This document shows, one piece after another, positions 36,737-46,845 of a stretch of 64,000 nucleotides of DNA. The stretch comes from Methylobacterium durans. Its GTDB lineage: Bacteria; Pseudomonadota; Alphaproteobacteria; Rhizobiales; Beijerinckiaceae. Position 1 is the first letter of the stretch. Each line of letters begins with the position of its first letter. The position numbers were made by a program, and so were the translations under genes. The notes below the pieces were generated by a model, which searched no databases, was not told where the DNA came from, and saw only the letters and a list, made by a program, of their open reading frames with translations. The DNA is taken from NCBI RefSeq assembly GCF_003173715.1, contig NZ_CP029550.1, positions 3,953,501 through 4,017,500 on the forward strand, given 5' to 3'.

Positions 36737-38605
36737 TCACCCCCGCGTCGCACGCTTCAGCGCCTCGCTCAGCAGAGTTTGGAGATCGCAGCCCGCGTGC
36801 ACGAATGCCTGGACGCCGGCGGCATTCAGGGGATCGACGAGTTCGCCCGGCTTGCCCGCCACGTAGATGGTCGCACCGTCGACCCGTAAGAGCGCCTCGG
36901 CGGCAGCGACGGCATGATCCGCGTAGATTTTGTCCGACGAGCAGAGGCAGGCGAGAGACGTACCGGATGCCCGGAAAGCCTCGGCCAACGCGTCCACATC
37001 GGAAAAGCCGTCATTGCCCAGCGCTTCGATGCCGCCCGCCGCGAAGGCATTCGCCGCGAAGGTCGCGCGCGTGTTGAACGCGGAGAGCGGGCCGAGATTG
37101 GCGAGGAACACGGCCGGGCGGCGCCCGGTCTTCGCCAGATGGGCGTCGGAGGCGTCGCGCAACGCCTCGTAGGGCTCGGCGAGCCGGCCGGAGGGCAGGG
37201 CCTCGCAGGCGACCGCAGCGCCCGCGCCAAATCCGGAGGCGGGCGGCGCAGCGACCGGCGCCACGTCGAGGACCGTCACCGGCTTCTCGGCCAGGAAGGG
37301 GAACTCGGTGGCTCCCGTGAGCGCCTCGCGGCGGTTCGCGACGTTGCGAACCCGGGCCCCGCGCGTCTCCTCGATCCGACCCTGCAGCTTGCCAAGGCTG
37401 AGGCTGGCGACGATGCCGCCCTCGCGCTCGATGGCCTGGAAGGCGGCCCAGGCTGCCTCGGTCAGTTCGGCGGTCAGCGCTTCGAAGCCGCCGGCCCCGG
37501 CGGCCGGGTCGGAAACCTTGGCGAGGCTCGATTCCTCGATAAGCACGATCTGGCTGTTGCGGGCGACCCGGCGGGCGAACCCGTCCGGCAGGCCGAGCGC
37601 CTGCGTGTAGGGAAGGGCGGTCACAGAATCGGCCCCGCCGATGCCGGCAGCGAACGTGGCCATCGACACCCGCAGAATGTTCACGAAGGGGTCACGGCGG
37701 GTCATGTTCCGCCACGCCGTCTCGGCATGGATGCGCAGTGCCTTCGGTTCCAGGCCGCACGCCGCCTCGACGCGAGCCCAGAGGCGCCGCATCGCGCGGA
37801 ACTTCGCGATCGTCAGGAATTCGTCTGCGTCCGCCACGAGCAGGACGCCGATCGCGTCGCGCGCCCGTGCGAGTTCGTGGCCGCCTGCCTCCAGCGCGCG
37901 CAGGTAGGCCACCGCCGTCGCGAGGGTTGCGGCGAGCTCCGCGGCCTCGCTGGCGCCCGCCTCGTGGTAGGGGCGCCCGTCGGCGAGGAGGGCGCGGCCT
38001 TTGAAGCCGGCGGCGTCGAAATCCGTTAGCGTCGCCGCGAGCTTAGGCGCGACCTCGCCCCAGACCGCCCCGAGGGTGCCGGTGGCAGCGAGCGTGCCGA
38101 TCGGGTCGATGCCGAGGTCGAGGTCGAGATCCGCGAGCGCGTCTCCCCGGCGTTCGGCAAGGCTCTTCACGAGAGCGGCGGCTTCGAGGCCACGGGCGCC
38201 GGCATCGATGCGCAGCCCGATCAGCGGCAGCATCACGCCCGTCAGCGCAGCGTCGAGATCCTCGACGCGCGTCGCGGCGATGCCGTAACCGCGGGCAGCG
38301 GGCGCACCCGCGAAGACGAGGGTGAGGGCGTCGGCACCCCCTTCGAGATCGGCGAGAGCCTGGCCGCTGGCAGTCGCCGGGTCGGGATGGTCGACGCGCT
38401 GCGCGATCCGCCAGGGTCCGGGCGCGCGGGTCGGTTGCGCGGTGGGCTTGGCCGGCTCGTAGAGGGGATCGATCCGGATGCCGTCCGCGGTCTTGGCGAC
38501 GAGGCGCTTCTCAAAATCGGCGCCCTTGAGCACGCCCTCGACGAGGCCGAGCCAGCGTTCGCGGGTCGCGGGCTCGAAGAGGTCGGCGAGCGGTCTGTCT
38601 TCCAT
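36737..38605 (-). CDS. mcmB: methylmalonyl-CoA mutase small subunit
   Basis: A 622-residue beta subunit of the B12-dependent mutase converting methylmalonyl-CoA to succinyl-CoA. The TIM-barrel part (about 1-420) includes LRIHAETAWRNMTRRDPFVN and NSQIVLIEESSLAKVSDPAA. The C-terminal B12-like fold (about 470-622) ends with DGATIYVAGKPGELVDPLNA but lacks the D-x-H-x-x-G cobalamin motif, as expected for the non-catalytic subunit. In Methylobacterium the enzyme works in the ethylmalonyl-CoA pathway. The large subunit is not in this window. ATG 38605 was chosen over 38638 because AGGGA precedes it. Confidence 0.92.
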   Translation of the reverse strand: MEDRPLADLFEPATRERWLGLVEGVLKGADFEKRLVAKTADGIRIDPLYEPAKPTAQPTRAPGPWRIAQRVDHPDPATASGQALADLEGGADALTLVFAGAPAARGYGIAATRVEDLDAALTGVMLPLIGLRIDAGARGLEAAALVKSLAERRGDALADLDLDLGIDPIGTLAATGTLGAVWGEVAPKLAATLTDFDAAGFKGRALLADGRPYHEAGASEAAELAATLATAVAYLRALEAGGHELARARDAIGVLLVADADEFLTIAKFRAMRRLWARVEAACGLEPKALRIHAETAWRNMTRRDPFVNILRVSMATFAAGIGGADSVTALPYTQALGLPDGFARRVARNSQIVLIEESSLAKVSDPAAGAGGFEALTAELTEAAWAAFQAIEREGGIVASLSLGKLQGRIEETRGARVRNVANRREALTGATEFPFLAEKPVTVLDVAPVAAPPASGFGAGAAVACEALPSGRLAEPYEALRDASDAHLAKTGRRPAVFLANLGPLSAFNTRATFAANAFAAGGIEALGNDGFSDVDALAEAFRASGTSLACLCSSDKIYADHAVAAAEALLRVDGATIYVAGKPGELVDPLNAAGVQAFVHAGCDLQTLLSEALKRATRG

Positions 38606-38739
38606 CGAAAGTCCCTGCGCGGTCTGGGGCAGGCGCATGGGCGTGACAGCGCGCCCGCCATGTCATCCTGCCAAGTCTCGGGCAGAGCCCTGGCACGAGC
38701 TTTCAGCCGAGGCAATCGCCATGAAGGCGGATCGCGCGC

Positions 38740-39546
38740 TCAACCGAGGATGATCAGCCCCGCGAAGCCGAGCGAGCCCACGATGATGCGCCACCACGCG
38801 AACAACCAGAAGCCGTGGCGGGAGACGTAATCGAGCACCGTGCGCACCACGAAGAGCGCCGAGAAGAACGCCACCACGAAGCCGATCACGATCAGGCCGG
38901 CATCGTCCTTCGAGAGGTTCTTGTAATTGTCGAGGAGGTCCTTGGCGAAGGCACCCGCCATGGTCGGCATCGCGAGGTAGAACGAGAACTCGGTCGCCGA
39001 CCGCTTGTCGGCGCCCATCAGCATCGCGCCGACGATGGTGGCGCCCGAGCGTGAGACCCCCGGGATCATGGCGAGGCACTGGAAGAGGCCGATCCGCAGG
39101 TCCATCGGCAGGGTGAAGTCGTAGACGTCGGTTTTCTTCACCTCCAGCTCCATGTCGTCGAGGACGAGGAGCACGAGGCCGCCGGCGACCAGCGTGGCGC
39201 AGACGATCCAGGGATTGAACAGGTAGTACTTGATCGCCTTCGAGAAGATGCCGCCGACGATGGCCGCGGGGAGGAACGCGATCAGGATCCCGACGACGAA
39301 GCGGCGCGCCTTGGGATCGCTCGGCAGCGCCGTCGCCACGCCGAGGAGGCGGCGGAAATACACCGCGAGGATCGCCAGGATCGCGCCGAGCTGGATCAGC
39401 ACCTCGAAGGTGTTGTTCGGTGATTGGAAGCCGATGAAGTGCCCGACGAGGAGTTGGTGGCCCGTCGAGGAAACCGGGATGAACTCCGTGGCGCCTTCCA
39501 CGACGGCGAGCACGACCGCCTTCGTGATGCTCATCGCATCCATCAT
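38740..39546 (-). CDS. uppP: undecaprenyl-diphosphatase
   Basis: A 268-residue integral membrane phosphatase recycling undecaprenyl diphosphate for cell-wall synthesis; excess gives bacitracin resistance. The two active-site motifs are [14 protein letters not shown] and [14 protein letters not shown]. Seven to eight hydrophobic helices are visible. ATG 39546 (or 39543) was chosen because GAGGCGCGAG precedes it and the family N-terminus fits; the frame is open far upstream but without homology. It diverges from the FzlA-like gene. Confidence 0.96.
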   Translation of the reverse strand: MMDAMSITKAVVLAVVEGATEFIPVSSTGHQLLVGHFIGFQSPNNTFEVLIQLGAILAILAVYFRRLLGVATALPSDPKARRFVVGILIAFLPAAIVGGIFSKAIKYYLFNPWIVCATLVAGGLVLLVLDDMELEVKKTDVYDFTLPMDLRIGLFQCLAMIPGVSRSGATIVGAMLMGADKRSATEFSFYLAMPTMAGAFAKDLLDNYKNLSKDDAGLIVIGFVVAFFSALFVVRTVLDYVSRHGFWLFAWWRIIVGSLGFAGLIILG

Positions 39547-39786
39547 CTCGCGCCTCGACTTCTCGGATGGGGCCGGCCCGCGGGCCTCGGCGGACGGATT
39601 CACGGCGCGGGACCGCACCAGCCGGCAGCGTTCGCCGATCAGGGTTGATCGGCGGTTACCGCCGCGACTTGAGCGTGTTAATGAGGCGGCAACGATCGAG
39701 CAATAACTCTCATCCCGCGCGCGGTCCGTCCGGGCCATGCGCTGGGCGCGTCCCGCCGGCTCATTCCCCGTCCGATCTCGGCCTCG

Positions 39787-40479
39787 ATGGCGACGCTTCA
39801 CCACTCTCCCTTCTGTCCCAACTCCCGCTTCATCCGCCTCGTGCTCGCCGAGATGGGCATGGAGCCGAGCCTCGTAGAGGAGCGGGCCTGGGAGCGGCGC
39901 GACGCCTTCCTCCTCATCAACCCGGCCGGCACAACGCCGGTCCTCGTGGAGCAGACCGGGCTCGCGGTGCCGGGCGCCGGCATCATCGCCGAGTATCTCG
40001 ACGAGACGCGCGGCCTAGGCCTCAGCGGGCGGCGCCTTCTCCCCGAAGCGACGCCGGACCGCGTGGAGGTGCGCCGTCTGCTCGACTGGTTCCTCGTGAA
40101 GTTCCATGCCGAGGTTACCGGCTACCTCGTCCTGGAGAAGATCTCGAAGCGCTTCATGACGAGCGCGGACGGCGGTGGGCCGCCGGACATGAACGCGATC
40201 CGCGCCGCGCGCATCAACGTGCGCTATCACCTCCAGTATATCGGCTACCTGATGGAGCGCCGCCGCTGGATCGCGGGCGACCATCTGACCTATGCGGATC
40301 TCGCGGCAGCCGCCCACTTGAGCTGCGTGGATTATCTCGGCGACGTGCCATGGGACGAGAGCGAGATCGCGAGGGACTGGTACGCGCGGCTGAAGTCGCG
40401 CCCGTCCTTCCGCGCGCTTCTGGCCGACCGGGTGCCGGGCATGGCGCCGGCCGACCATTACGCGGACCTGGATTTCTGA
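39787..40479 (+). CDS. fzlA: FzlA-like glutathione-S-transferase-fold protein
   Basis: A 230-residue GST-fold protein starting [20 protein letters not shown], with [20 protein letters not shown] and the C-terminal [18 protein letters not shown]. This tail and the gene order (next to queG, an epimerase gene and uppP) match the alphaproteobacterial FzlA group; Caulobacter FzlA binds FtsZ and activates cell-wall synthesis at the division site. GST activity is not expected to matter in that group. It is the first gene of an operon with queG and the epimerase. A plain GST is the alternative. Confidence 0.78.
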   Translation: MATLHHSPFCPNSRFIRLVLAEMGMEPSLVEERAWERRDAFLLINPAGTTPVLVEQTGLAVPGAGIIAEYLDETRGLGLSGRRLLPEATPDRVEVRRLLDWFLVKFHAEVTGYLVLEKISKRFMTSADGGGPPDMNAIRAARINVRYHLQYIGYLMERRRWIAGDHLTYADLAAAAHLSCVDYLGDVPWDESEIARDWYARLKSRPSFRALLADRVPGMAPADHYADLDF

Positions 40480-41645
40480 ACCCGCGACGCGTCCTCGACG
40501 GGAGCGACCTGCGCCGCCTCATCGAGGTGCGCGCCCGCGCGCTCGGCTTCGACATCCTGCGGGTCGCTCGTCCCGATTCCGCGCCCGAACTGCCGGACCG
40601 GCTGGCGGCGTGGCTCGACTCGGGCGCGCATGGCGAGATGGTCTGGATGGAGGAGCGGGCAGGCGCCCGCGCCGAGCCCGCGGGCCTGTGGCCGGAGGTA
40701 CGCAGCGTCGTGATGCTCGGGATGAGTTATGCGCCCGAGAGGAACCCGCTCGACCTTCTCGCGCGGCGCGACCGGGGCGCCATCGCGGCCTACGCCCAGC
40801 GGCGCGACTATCACGAGGTGATGAAGGGCAAGCTGAAGGAACTCGGCGGCCTGCTCTCCGCGAAATCCGGCCGTCCGGTCAAGGTCTTCGTCGATACCGC
40901 GCCGGTGATGGAGAAGCCGCTGGCTCAGGCCGCGGGCCTCGGCTGGCAGGGCAAGCACACGGTGCTGATCTCGCGAGAGTTCGGCAATTGGCTGCTTCTC
41001 GGTGCCCTCTACAGCGCGGCCGATCTGGAACCCGACGCACCGGAGGCGGAGCATTGCGGCACCTGCCGCCGCTGCCTCGACATCTGCCCGACCGCGGCTT
41101 TCCCGGCGCCCTTCCGGCTCGATGCCCGCCGCTGCCTCTCCTACCTGACGATCGAGCACGCGGGCCCGATCCCGGTCGAATTCCGCGTCCCCATGGGCAA
41201 CCGTGTCTTCGGCTGCGACGATTGTCTCGCGATCTGTCCCTGGAACAAGTTTGCCGAGACTTCGCGCGAGGGGCGGCTCGCTGCCCGGAACGATCTCGAG
41301 GCACCCGCCCTGCACGACCTCGCCCGCCTCGACGAGGCGGCCTTCCGGAGGCTCTTCGCGAACACGCCCGTCAAGCGCACGGGCCGCGACCGCTTCCTGC
41401 GCAACGTGCTCATTGCGATCGGAAATTCAGGCGATCCGGCTCTCTCCGACGAGGCCGTGCGCTGCCTCGACGACCCGGCGCCGATCGTCCGCGGCATGGC
41501 GGTCTGGGCCTGCGGGAGGCTGCTCGGATCGGAGGCTTGCGCGGAACTCTTCGCCCGGTCAGGGACGGGCGAGCCGGATGCGCATGTCCGCGCGGAGTGG
41601 CGCGCCGCGCTCGCGATGCCTGACGGGGAGATCCCACTTCCATGA
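40476..41645 (+). CDS. queG: epoxyqueuosine reductase
   Basis: A 389-residue cobalamin- and iron-sulfur enzyme making queuosine in tRNA. It has the catalytic Asp region VFVDTAPVMEKPLAQAAGLG, the two 4Fe-4S cluster sites CGTCRRCLDICPT and CDDCLAICPWNKF, and a C-terminal HEAT-like repeat (about 300-380). No ATG, GTG or TTG fits the expected N-terminus: family-like coding (DLRRLIEVRARALGFD) already begins before the first GTG at 40527. I therefore place the start near the CTG at 40476, which overlaps the stop of the FzlA-like gene. The 3' end overlaps the next gene by ATGA. Confidence 0.9.
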   Translation: MNPRRVLDGSDLRRLIEVRARALGFDILRVARPDSAPELPDRLAAWLDSGAHGEMVWMEERAGARAEPAGLWPEVRSVVMLGMSYAPERNPLDLLARRDRGAIAAYAQRRDYHEVMKGKLKELGGLLSAKSGRPVKVFVDTAPVMEKPLAQAAGLGWQGKHTVLISREFGNWLLLGALYSAADLEPDAPEAEHCGTCRRCLDICPTAAFPAPFRLDARRCLSYLTIEHAGPIPVEFRVPMGNRVFGCDDCLAICPWNKFAETSREGRLAARNDLEAPALHDLARLDEAAFRRLFANTPVKRTGRDRFLRNVLIAIGNSGDPALSDEAVRCLDDPAPIVRGMAVWACGRLLGSEACAELFARSGTGEPDAHVRAEWRAALAMPDGEIPLP

Positions 41646-42511
41646 ACCTGTTCGTGTTCGGCCTCGGCTTCAGCGCCCGCCATTTCGCGCAGCGCGAGCG
41701 GGCCCGCTTCGCTGCGATCCGCGCCACGGTGACGGATCCTGACAAGGCACACGCGATCGAAGCCGAGACGGGCTTCTCGGTGAGGGCATTCGGGCCGGAC
41801 GCGGACGATCCGCGCATCGCGGGCGATCTCGCCGACACCGACGTCCTGCTGATCTCGGCCCCGCCTGGGCCTGGGGGCGACACGGTGCTCGCGCGCTACG
41901 CCGGTGCCATCCGGGCGAGCCGGATCGGCTGGATCGGCTATCTCTCGACGATCGGCGTCTACGGCGATCAGGCTGGGGCCTGGATAGATGAATCGACGCA
42001 GGCCGACCCGAGGAGTGCACGCTCGAAAGAACGCCTCGCCGTGGAACGGGCTTGGCTCGCCCTCGGAGCCGAGACGGGCAAGCCCGTGCAGGTCTTCCGG
42101 CTCTCGGGGATCTACGGGCCGGGCCGGAACCCGTTCGTGAAGCTGCGCGAAGGCAAGGCGCAGCGAATCATCAAGGCTGGCCAGGTCTTCAACCGCATCC
42201 ACGTCGATGACATCGCCTCGGCGCTCGCTGCCTCGCTCGACAGGCCGCGCCACGGTGCAATCTACAATGTGACGGACGATGAACCGGCGCCCCCGCAGGT
42301 CGTGACCGAGCACGCGGCGGAGCTCGCCGGCCTGCCGCTGCCGCCGGCGATCGATTTCGAGACGGCGGATTTGAGCCCAATGGCCCGCAGCTTCTATGGG
42401 GAGAACAAGCGCGTCCGAAACCGCCTGTTGCGGGACGAACTCGGCGTCGCCCTGCGATACCCGACCTACCGCGAAGGTCTCGCTGCGCTGAGGGACGACG
42501 CGGCCGCGTGA
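41642..42511 (+). CDS. NAD(P)-dependent epimerase/dehydratase family protein (ActC-like)
   Basis: A 289-residue extended-SDR-like protein. The Rossmann start is MNLFVFGLGFSARHFAQRER; the middle has IGYLSTIGVYGDQAGAWIDE and VFRLSGIYGPGRNPFVKLRE, and FNRIHVDDIASAL matches the family. The usual YxxxK is not obvious, so catalysis is uncertain. It is translationally coupled to queG (ATGA at 41642-41645) and belongs to the conserved FzlA-like/queG unit. The precise substrate is unknown. Confidence 0.85.
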   Translation: MNLFVFGLGFSARHFAQRERARFAAIRATVTDPDKAHAIEAETGFSVRAFGPDADDPRIAGDLADTDVLLISAPPGPGGDTVLARYAGAIRASRIGWIGYLSTIGVYGDQAGAWIDESTQADPRSARSKERLAVERAWLALGAETGKPVQVFRLSGIYGPGRNPFVKLREGKAQRIIKAGQVFNRIHVDDIASALAASLDRPRHGAIYNVTDDEPAPPQVVTEHAAELAGLPLPPAIDFETADLSPMARSFYGENKRVRNRLLRDELGVALRYPTYREGLAALRDDAAA

Positions 42512-42514
42512 CGG

Positions 42515-43534
42515 TCAGGCCGCGCGCCGGTTCGCGGCCGGCCCGAAATGACCGAGATAGCGTGCCGCGATCGCGGTGACGGGAAGCACGACGAACACGT
42601 CGGTGGTGCCGAATTGGTAGTCGACCACGGCACCGTCGCCGAAGGTGGCGCCGACCCGGAGATAGCCCTTGATCAGAGGCGGCAGGGCCTGCAGCGCCGC
42701 CTTCGGGTCGACGGCTTCACGGGCGAGCCGGTCCATCCGCACGTAGCGACCGGGCAGCGCCTGCGCGCACCAACTCTCCGGCGCTCGGGCGTGGTGATGC
42801 AGGAAGCTCAAGGGCAGCGCGAGGCGCTCCGGATCGGTGCCCTCCAGGCTCGCGCAGCCGATCAGCGCGTCGATCCGGTGGTGCAGCACGTAGGCGTAGA
42901 TCCCGTGCCAGAGAAGTTCGACGGTGCGCTTGGTGCGGTAGGGCTTGAGCACGCATGAGCGGCCGAGTTCAAGCAGCCGCTTGCCGGGATTAGACGCCAG
43001 AAGCGGTGCGATGTCGTATTCGCCGGCCGTGTAGAAGCCGAAATGCCGATCTGCGATGTCCTGCCGGAGCAGGCGATAGGTGCCCACCACCTTCGGCCGC
43101 GGCTTGCGGAACGGTTTCGCCTCGGTTGCCGCATGGTCGATGACGAGGAGGTGATCGCAGACGGCGTCGTAATCGTCGACGTCCCGGCGCGAGAGCATCG
43201 CCATCCCGCTCGGCATCGCCGCCATCTCCTCGTAGAAGACGCTGAAGCGCAGGCGCTGGGCGCGGCGGATCTCGGATTTCTTGGTGGCGAGCCGAACTTC
43301 CAGGCTTCCGATCCGGCCGAGGCTCGGGTCGAGGCCGGGGGTCGCGAGCGGCGCCTTGAAACGCTCGCCGAAGCGGATCGGCGTCGCGCCGGGCGGGATG
43401 AGGCTGCGGCCGCCGAAGCCGGGCAGGCCCGCCTCGGCGCTCCGCTGCTTGAGACGGGTGATCGGTCCGCTGACGCCCTTCTCCCCGCTGTTAAGCCACA
43501 CCGCGGAAGCGCCTCGCGCGAAGTTCGCGACCAT
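42515..43534 (-). CDS. GNAT-fold N-acyltransferase (OlsB-like)
   Basis: A 339-residue cytoplasmic acyltransferase. The GNAT-like core runs from about 85 ([20 protein letters not shown]) through [12 protein letters not shown], a glutamate segment [20 protein letters not shown] and [20 protein letters not shown]. The family includes OlsB, which N-acylates ornithine for ornithine lipids, and hemolysin-like acyltransferases. The usual OlsA partner is not adjacent, so the acceptor is unproven. An N-terminal extension of about 80 residues precedes the core. It is convergent with the epimerase gene, 3 bases apart. Confidence 0.83.
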   Translation of the reverse strand: MVANFARGASAVWLNSGEKGVSGPITRLKQRSAEAGLPGFGGRSLIPPGATPIRFGERFKAPLATPGLDPSLGRIGSLEVRLATKKSEIRRAQRLRFSVFYEEMAAMPSGMAMLSRRDVDDYDAVCDHLLVIDHAATEAKPFRKPRPKVVGTYRLLRQDIADRHFGFYTAGEYDIAPLLASNPGKRLLELGRSCVLKPYRTKRTVELLWHGIYAYVLHHRIDALIGCASLEGTDPERLALPLSFLHHHARAPESWCAQALPGRYVRMDRLAREAVDPKAALQALPPLIKGYLRVGATFGDGAVVDYQFGTTDVFVVLPVTAIAARYLGHFGPAANRRAA

Positions 43535-43740
43535 GGTTCAGCCTGCCCTCGGGCGTTGGCGGGACCCATCCCCTCGGGATGGCCGGTCCCGGCCTCGCGG
43601 ATGCGACAACACCACGAAGCGCGCACGCTTTTATGACAGCCGCGCGCCTTGCGCATCAAGGACTTGGCGGCCGACGAGATTCGGTCCGGAACCGGCCGCG
43701 GATGCGTAGCCGCCGAAGGGTGGCGGGCGCGCCGGTCGTC

Positions 43741-44127
43741 TCAGACGAATTGATTGAGGCCCGGGATCGATCCGACAATCGGTCCCATCACGTCTTCGCC
43801 CGCCTTCTCGCGGCCGTAGGCGAAGAGTTCGTGGCCGAGAGGCTGCATCTGACCCATCGGCACGCCCGCCGACATCAGCTTCTGGCCCAGCGCCATCACG
43901 CCGCCGCCCATCATGCCGCCGAGCATGCCCATCAGGCCGCCGCCTCCCTCCGCGCCGTTCGACTCGGCGATCAGGCTCTCCGAGCCCGGCATCGCGGCGA
44001 TCAGCTGGTTCACCTCGGCCGCCGGCCCCTCCTTTTGCAGGAAGGCCAGGATGTGGCCGATCGCGGTCTGCGCCGTCGCGGCATCGAGTCCCGTGCGAGC
44101 GGTGACGCGGGCAATCAGTTCTTCCAT
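43741..44127 (-). CDS. DUF2267/DUF2780-like Gly/Met-rich protein
   Basis: A 128-residue protein: an N-terminal helical domain ([20 protein letters not shown], then [14 protein letters not shown]) with an MPGSESLI turn, then a low-complexity Gly/Met/Leu segment [20 protein letters not shown] and a C-terminal helix ending SIPGLNQFV. The helical part resembles small DUF2267/DUF2780-type proteins; function unknown. Its ATG at 44127 is preceded by CAGGAG. It diverges from the HerA-like ATPase gene, 141 bases apart; that protein also carries a Gly-rich tail. Confidence 0.75.
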   Translation of the reverse strand: MEELIARVTARTGLDAATAQTAIGHILAFLQKEGPAAEVNQLIAAMPGSESLIAESNGAEGGGGLMGMLGGMMGGGVMALGQKLMSAGVPMGQMQPLGHELFAYGREKAGEDVMGPIVGSIPGLNQFV

Positions 44128-44268
44128 CGGGGCGGGCTCCTGAGGGTACGGTATCCTCCGTCCTTCGGGCCTGTGCCCCGCGAAATCAAGCCGCCCCGGC
44201 GTCAAGATCTGGAAAACGCGGCGTCGCAGCGGCATAACCTTGAGCACGATCGATCGGGCGAGGGCGCG

Positions 44269-45813
44269 ATGGCGGACGATGGCACGATTCTCATCGGCAA
44301 GAGCAGCGGCGACACCGGCAAGCCCGAGCGCCTGACGCTCCGGCTCGCCAACCGTCACGGGCTGGTCGCGGGCGCCACGGGCACCGGCAAGACCGTCACC
44401 CTCCAAGTCATGGCGGAGGGCTTCTCGAATGCCGGCGTCCCCGTCTTCGCCGCCGACATCAAGGGCGATCTCTCGGGTCTCGCGGCCGCCGGCGAGGCGA
44501 AGCCCGTCTTCGTGAAGCGGGCCGAGGAACTCGGCATCGCCTACGAGCCGGACCGCTTCCCGACCGTGTTCTGGGACCTGTTCGGAGAGCAGGGGCACCC
44601 GATCCGCTGCACCGTGATGGAGATGGGTCCGCTCCTGCTGGCGCGGCTTCTCGAGCTCAACGACACGCAGGAAGGCGTCCTCAACATCGCCTTCCGGGTC
44701 GCCGACCAGAACCAATGGCCGGTCCTCGACCTCAAGGACCTGCGCGCGCTCCTGACTTTCCTCACCGAGAACCTGAAGGAGATCTCGGGCACCTACGGCA
44801 ACGTCTCGGCCGCGAGCGTCGGCGCGATCCAGCGCCAGCTCCTGATGCTGGAAAATCAGGGAGCCGACAAATTTTTCGGCGAGCCTGCGCTGAACCTCGC
44901 CGACTTCATGCGCACGGACCGCGAGGGCCGCGGGGTGGTCAACATCCTCGCTGCCGACAAGCTGATGCAGAAGCCGCGACTCTACGCCTCATTCCTGCTC
45001 TGGATGCTGTCCGAACTGTTCGAGGAGCTGCCCGAGGTCGGCGATCTCGACAAGCCGAAGCTGGTCTTCTTCTTCGACGAGGCGCATCTCCTCTTCAACG
45101 ACGCGCCCAAATCCCTGCTCGACGCGGTCGAGCAGGTGGTCCGCCTCATCCGTTCGAAGGGCGTCGGCGTCTACTTCGTGACCCAGAATCCCCTCGACGT
45201 GCCGGAGACGGTGCTGGGCCAGCTCGGCAACCGGGTTCAGCACGCCTTGCGCGCCTTCACCCCCCGCGACCAGCGCGCCGTCAGGGCCGCCGCCGAGACC
45301 TTCCGGCAGAACCCCGGCTTCGACGTCGCCAAGGCGATCACCGAACTCGGCGTCGGCGAGGCGCTGGTGAGCTTCCTGGAGGCGAAGGGCACGCCCTCGG
45401 TGGTCGAGCGCGCGCTGATCGCGCCGCCGCAGGGTCGTGTCGGCCCGCTGACGGCGGCCGAGCGCACCGACCTCATCGCCAAGAGCCCGCTGCGAGGCAA
45501 GTACGACGAGACCGTCGACAACGAGAGCGCGTACGAGATGCTCGCCAAGCGGAAGGGCCTCGATTCGGCGCCGGCCGAGGCCGCGCAGGGCTCGGAAGGC
45601 GGCCTCGGCGGGCTGCTCGGCAGCCTCGGCGGGATGCTGGGCGGCGTCCTCGGCTCGAAGCCGGCGCCGCAAGGCAAGGGCGGCCGCCGCCCACCCCCGA
45701 GCCTCGCCGAGCAGGTGATGACGAACGCCGCGCGCTCCATGGCGCGTTCGGTCGGCACGCAGGTCGGCAACGCCATCCTCCGGAATGTGCTCGGCGGCCT
45801 GATGAAGAAGTAG
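44269..45813 (+). CDS. HerA-like helicase (DUF853 family)
   Basis: A 514-residue P-loop ATPase of the FtsK-HerA clade, the DUF853 group that includes E. coli YjgR. Walker A is [16 protein letters not shown], Walker [16 protein letters not shown], and an arginine/sensor region lies near [20 protein letters not shown]. The C-terminal part (about 430-514) has an unusual glycine-rich run [20 protein letters not shown] and a helical end. A role in DNA processing is likely but unproven. ATG 44269 ([12 protein letters not shown]) follows GAGGGCGCG; the longer open frame upstream is not homologous. Confidence 0.88.
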   Translation: MADDGTILIGKSSGDTGKPERLTLRLANRHGLVAGATGTGKTVTLQVMAEGFSNAGVPVFAADIKGDLSGLAAAGEAKPVFVKRAEELGIAYEPDRFPTVFWDLFGEQGHPIRCTVMEMGPLLLARLLELNDTQEGVLNIAFRVADQNQWPVLDLKDLRALLTFLTENLKEISGTYGNVSAASVGAIQRQLLMLENQGADKFFGEPALNLADFMRTDREGRGVVNILAADKLMQKPRLYASFLLWMLSELFEELPEVGDLDKPKLVFFFDEAHLLFNDAPKSLLDAVEQVVRLIRSKGVGVYFVTQNPLDVPETVLGQLGNRVQHALRAFTPRDQRAVRAAAETFRQNPGFDVAKAITELGVGEALVSFLEAKGTPSVVERALIAPPQGRVGPLTAAERTDLIAKSPLRGKYDETVDNESAYEMLAKRKGLDSAPAEAAQGSEGGLGGLLGSLGGMLGGVLGSKPAPQGKGGRRPPPSLAEQVMTNAARSMARSVGTQVGNAILRNVLGGLMKK

Positions 45814-45835
45814 AGCGTCGGCAGGGCGCAAAAGA

Positions 45836-45865
45836 TTGACAATCGCGGCCGCTCCGGCCTATCCA
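45836..45865 (+). promoter_or_regulatory. sigma-70 type promoter of rplU
   Basis: TTGACA (45836-45841, perfect -35) and TATCCA (45860-45865) are 18 bases apart. Transcription would begin near 45872 and leave a leader of about 135 bases before rplU. Confidence 0.65.
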
Positions 45866-45875
45866 CCGGCCACCA

Positions 45876-45904
45876 CGCGCGGCTTCCTCGCAGAAGTCCG
45901 CGCG
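45876..45904 (+). promoter_or_regulatory. leader hairpin upstream of rplU
   Basis: CGCGCGG (45876-45882) pairs with CCGCGCG (45898-45904) and CTTC (45883-45886) with GAAG (45893-45896), leaving one bulged base and a 6-base loop. It lies at the very start of the predicted rplU transcript. It may be a ribosomal-protein leader or a stability element. Confidence 0.45.
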
Positions 45905-46005
45905 TTTCGCGTTTCGCCGCGGGCCATCCTGCCGGTCGGGACGAACTGATAAAAAGCCGGTCCAGGGGGTGACCCCGGAGGCCGATCGGAACACGAGAGA
46001 GAACG

Positions 46006-46338
46006 ATGTTCGCAGTCATCAAGACCGGCGGCAAGCAGTACCGCGTCGCCGCCAACGACACCATCACCATCGCCAGCCTCGAGGGCGAGGCGGGTTCCAG
46101 CGTCACCTTCGGCGAGGTGCTGCTGTTCACGGACGGGGACGCCACCCAGGTCGGCGCACCGCTCCTGTCGGGCATCAGCGTCACCGGCGAGATCGTGTCC
46201 CACGGCCGCGACAAGAAGGTGATCGCTTTCAAGAAGCGCCGTCGGCAGAACTCGCGCCGCAAGCGCGGCCACCGGCAGCATCACACGGTCGTGCGCATCA
46301 CCGGCATCGATGCCGGCTCGAAGAGCGCCAAGGGCTGA
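46006..46338 (+). CDS. rplU: 50S ribosomal protein bL21
   Basis: A 110-residue ribosomal protein starting MFAVIKTGGKQYRVAANDTI, with KKVIAFKKRRRQNSRRKRGH and the conserved RQHHTVVRITGI end. AGAGAG precedes the ATG. It is followed by rpmA 43 bases later, the universal L21-L27 pairing, and heads a long series through obgE and proBA. Confidence 0.98.
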   Translation: MFAVIKTGGKQYRVAANDTITIASLEGEAGSSVTFGEVLLFTDGDATQVGAPLLSGISVTGEIVSHGRDKKVIAFKKRRRQNSRRKRGHRQHHTVVRITGIDAGSKSAKG

Positions 46339-46381
46339 GCCCGGCTCGCCCCGACCCCACTCGTATCCGGAGTAGATTCCC

Positions 46382-46648
46382 ATGGCACACAAGAAAGCAG
46401 GCGGTTCGTCTCGCAACGGCCGCGACTCGGAAGGCCGGCGCCTCGGCGTCAAGAAGTTCGGCTCTGAGGCCGTAATTCCGGGCAACATCATCGTCCGGCA
46501 GCGCGGCACGAAGTGGCACCCCGGGAACAACGTCGGCATGGGCAAGGATCACACCCTGTTCGCCCTCACCGAGGGCCGGGTGCGCTTCGAGACGAGGCGC
46601 GGCCGCGCCTTCGTGGCGGTCGTACCGGTGCAAGAGGCGGCCGAGTAA
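46382..46648 (+). CDS. rpmA: 50S ribosomal protein bL27
   Basis: An 88-residue ribosomal protein starting [20 protein letters not shown], whose N-terminal tail reaches the peptidyl-transferase centre. It contains [20 protein letters not shown]. The start is the direct MAHKKAG type without a cleavable extension. It lies between rplU and a GNAT gene. Confidence 0.98.
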   Translation: MAHKKAGGSSRNGRDSEGRRLGVKKFGSEAVIPGNIIVRQRGTKWHPGNNVGMGKDHTLFALTEGRVRFETRRGRAFVAVVPVQEAAE

Positions 46649-46845
46649 GCAGCGGACAAGCTCGACGGACGAGGGAGCTTCCCGCCGGTGTCCCACACCG
46701 AACCGGCGGATCCGAAGCTTCCTCGAGGGCCTGACAGAAGGCCCGGGTTGCGAACGGAACGCAGGGGAGGATGGGATGCCATCTTCCCCTTTCTTCGTCC
46801 GAAGGTCTGAGGCGGTTCTTCCGCCCGCGCCCGGAGCCCGCGACG

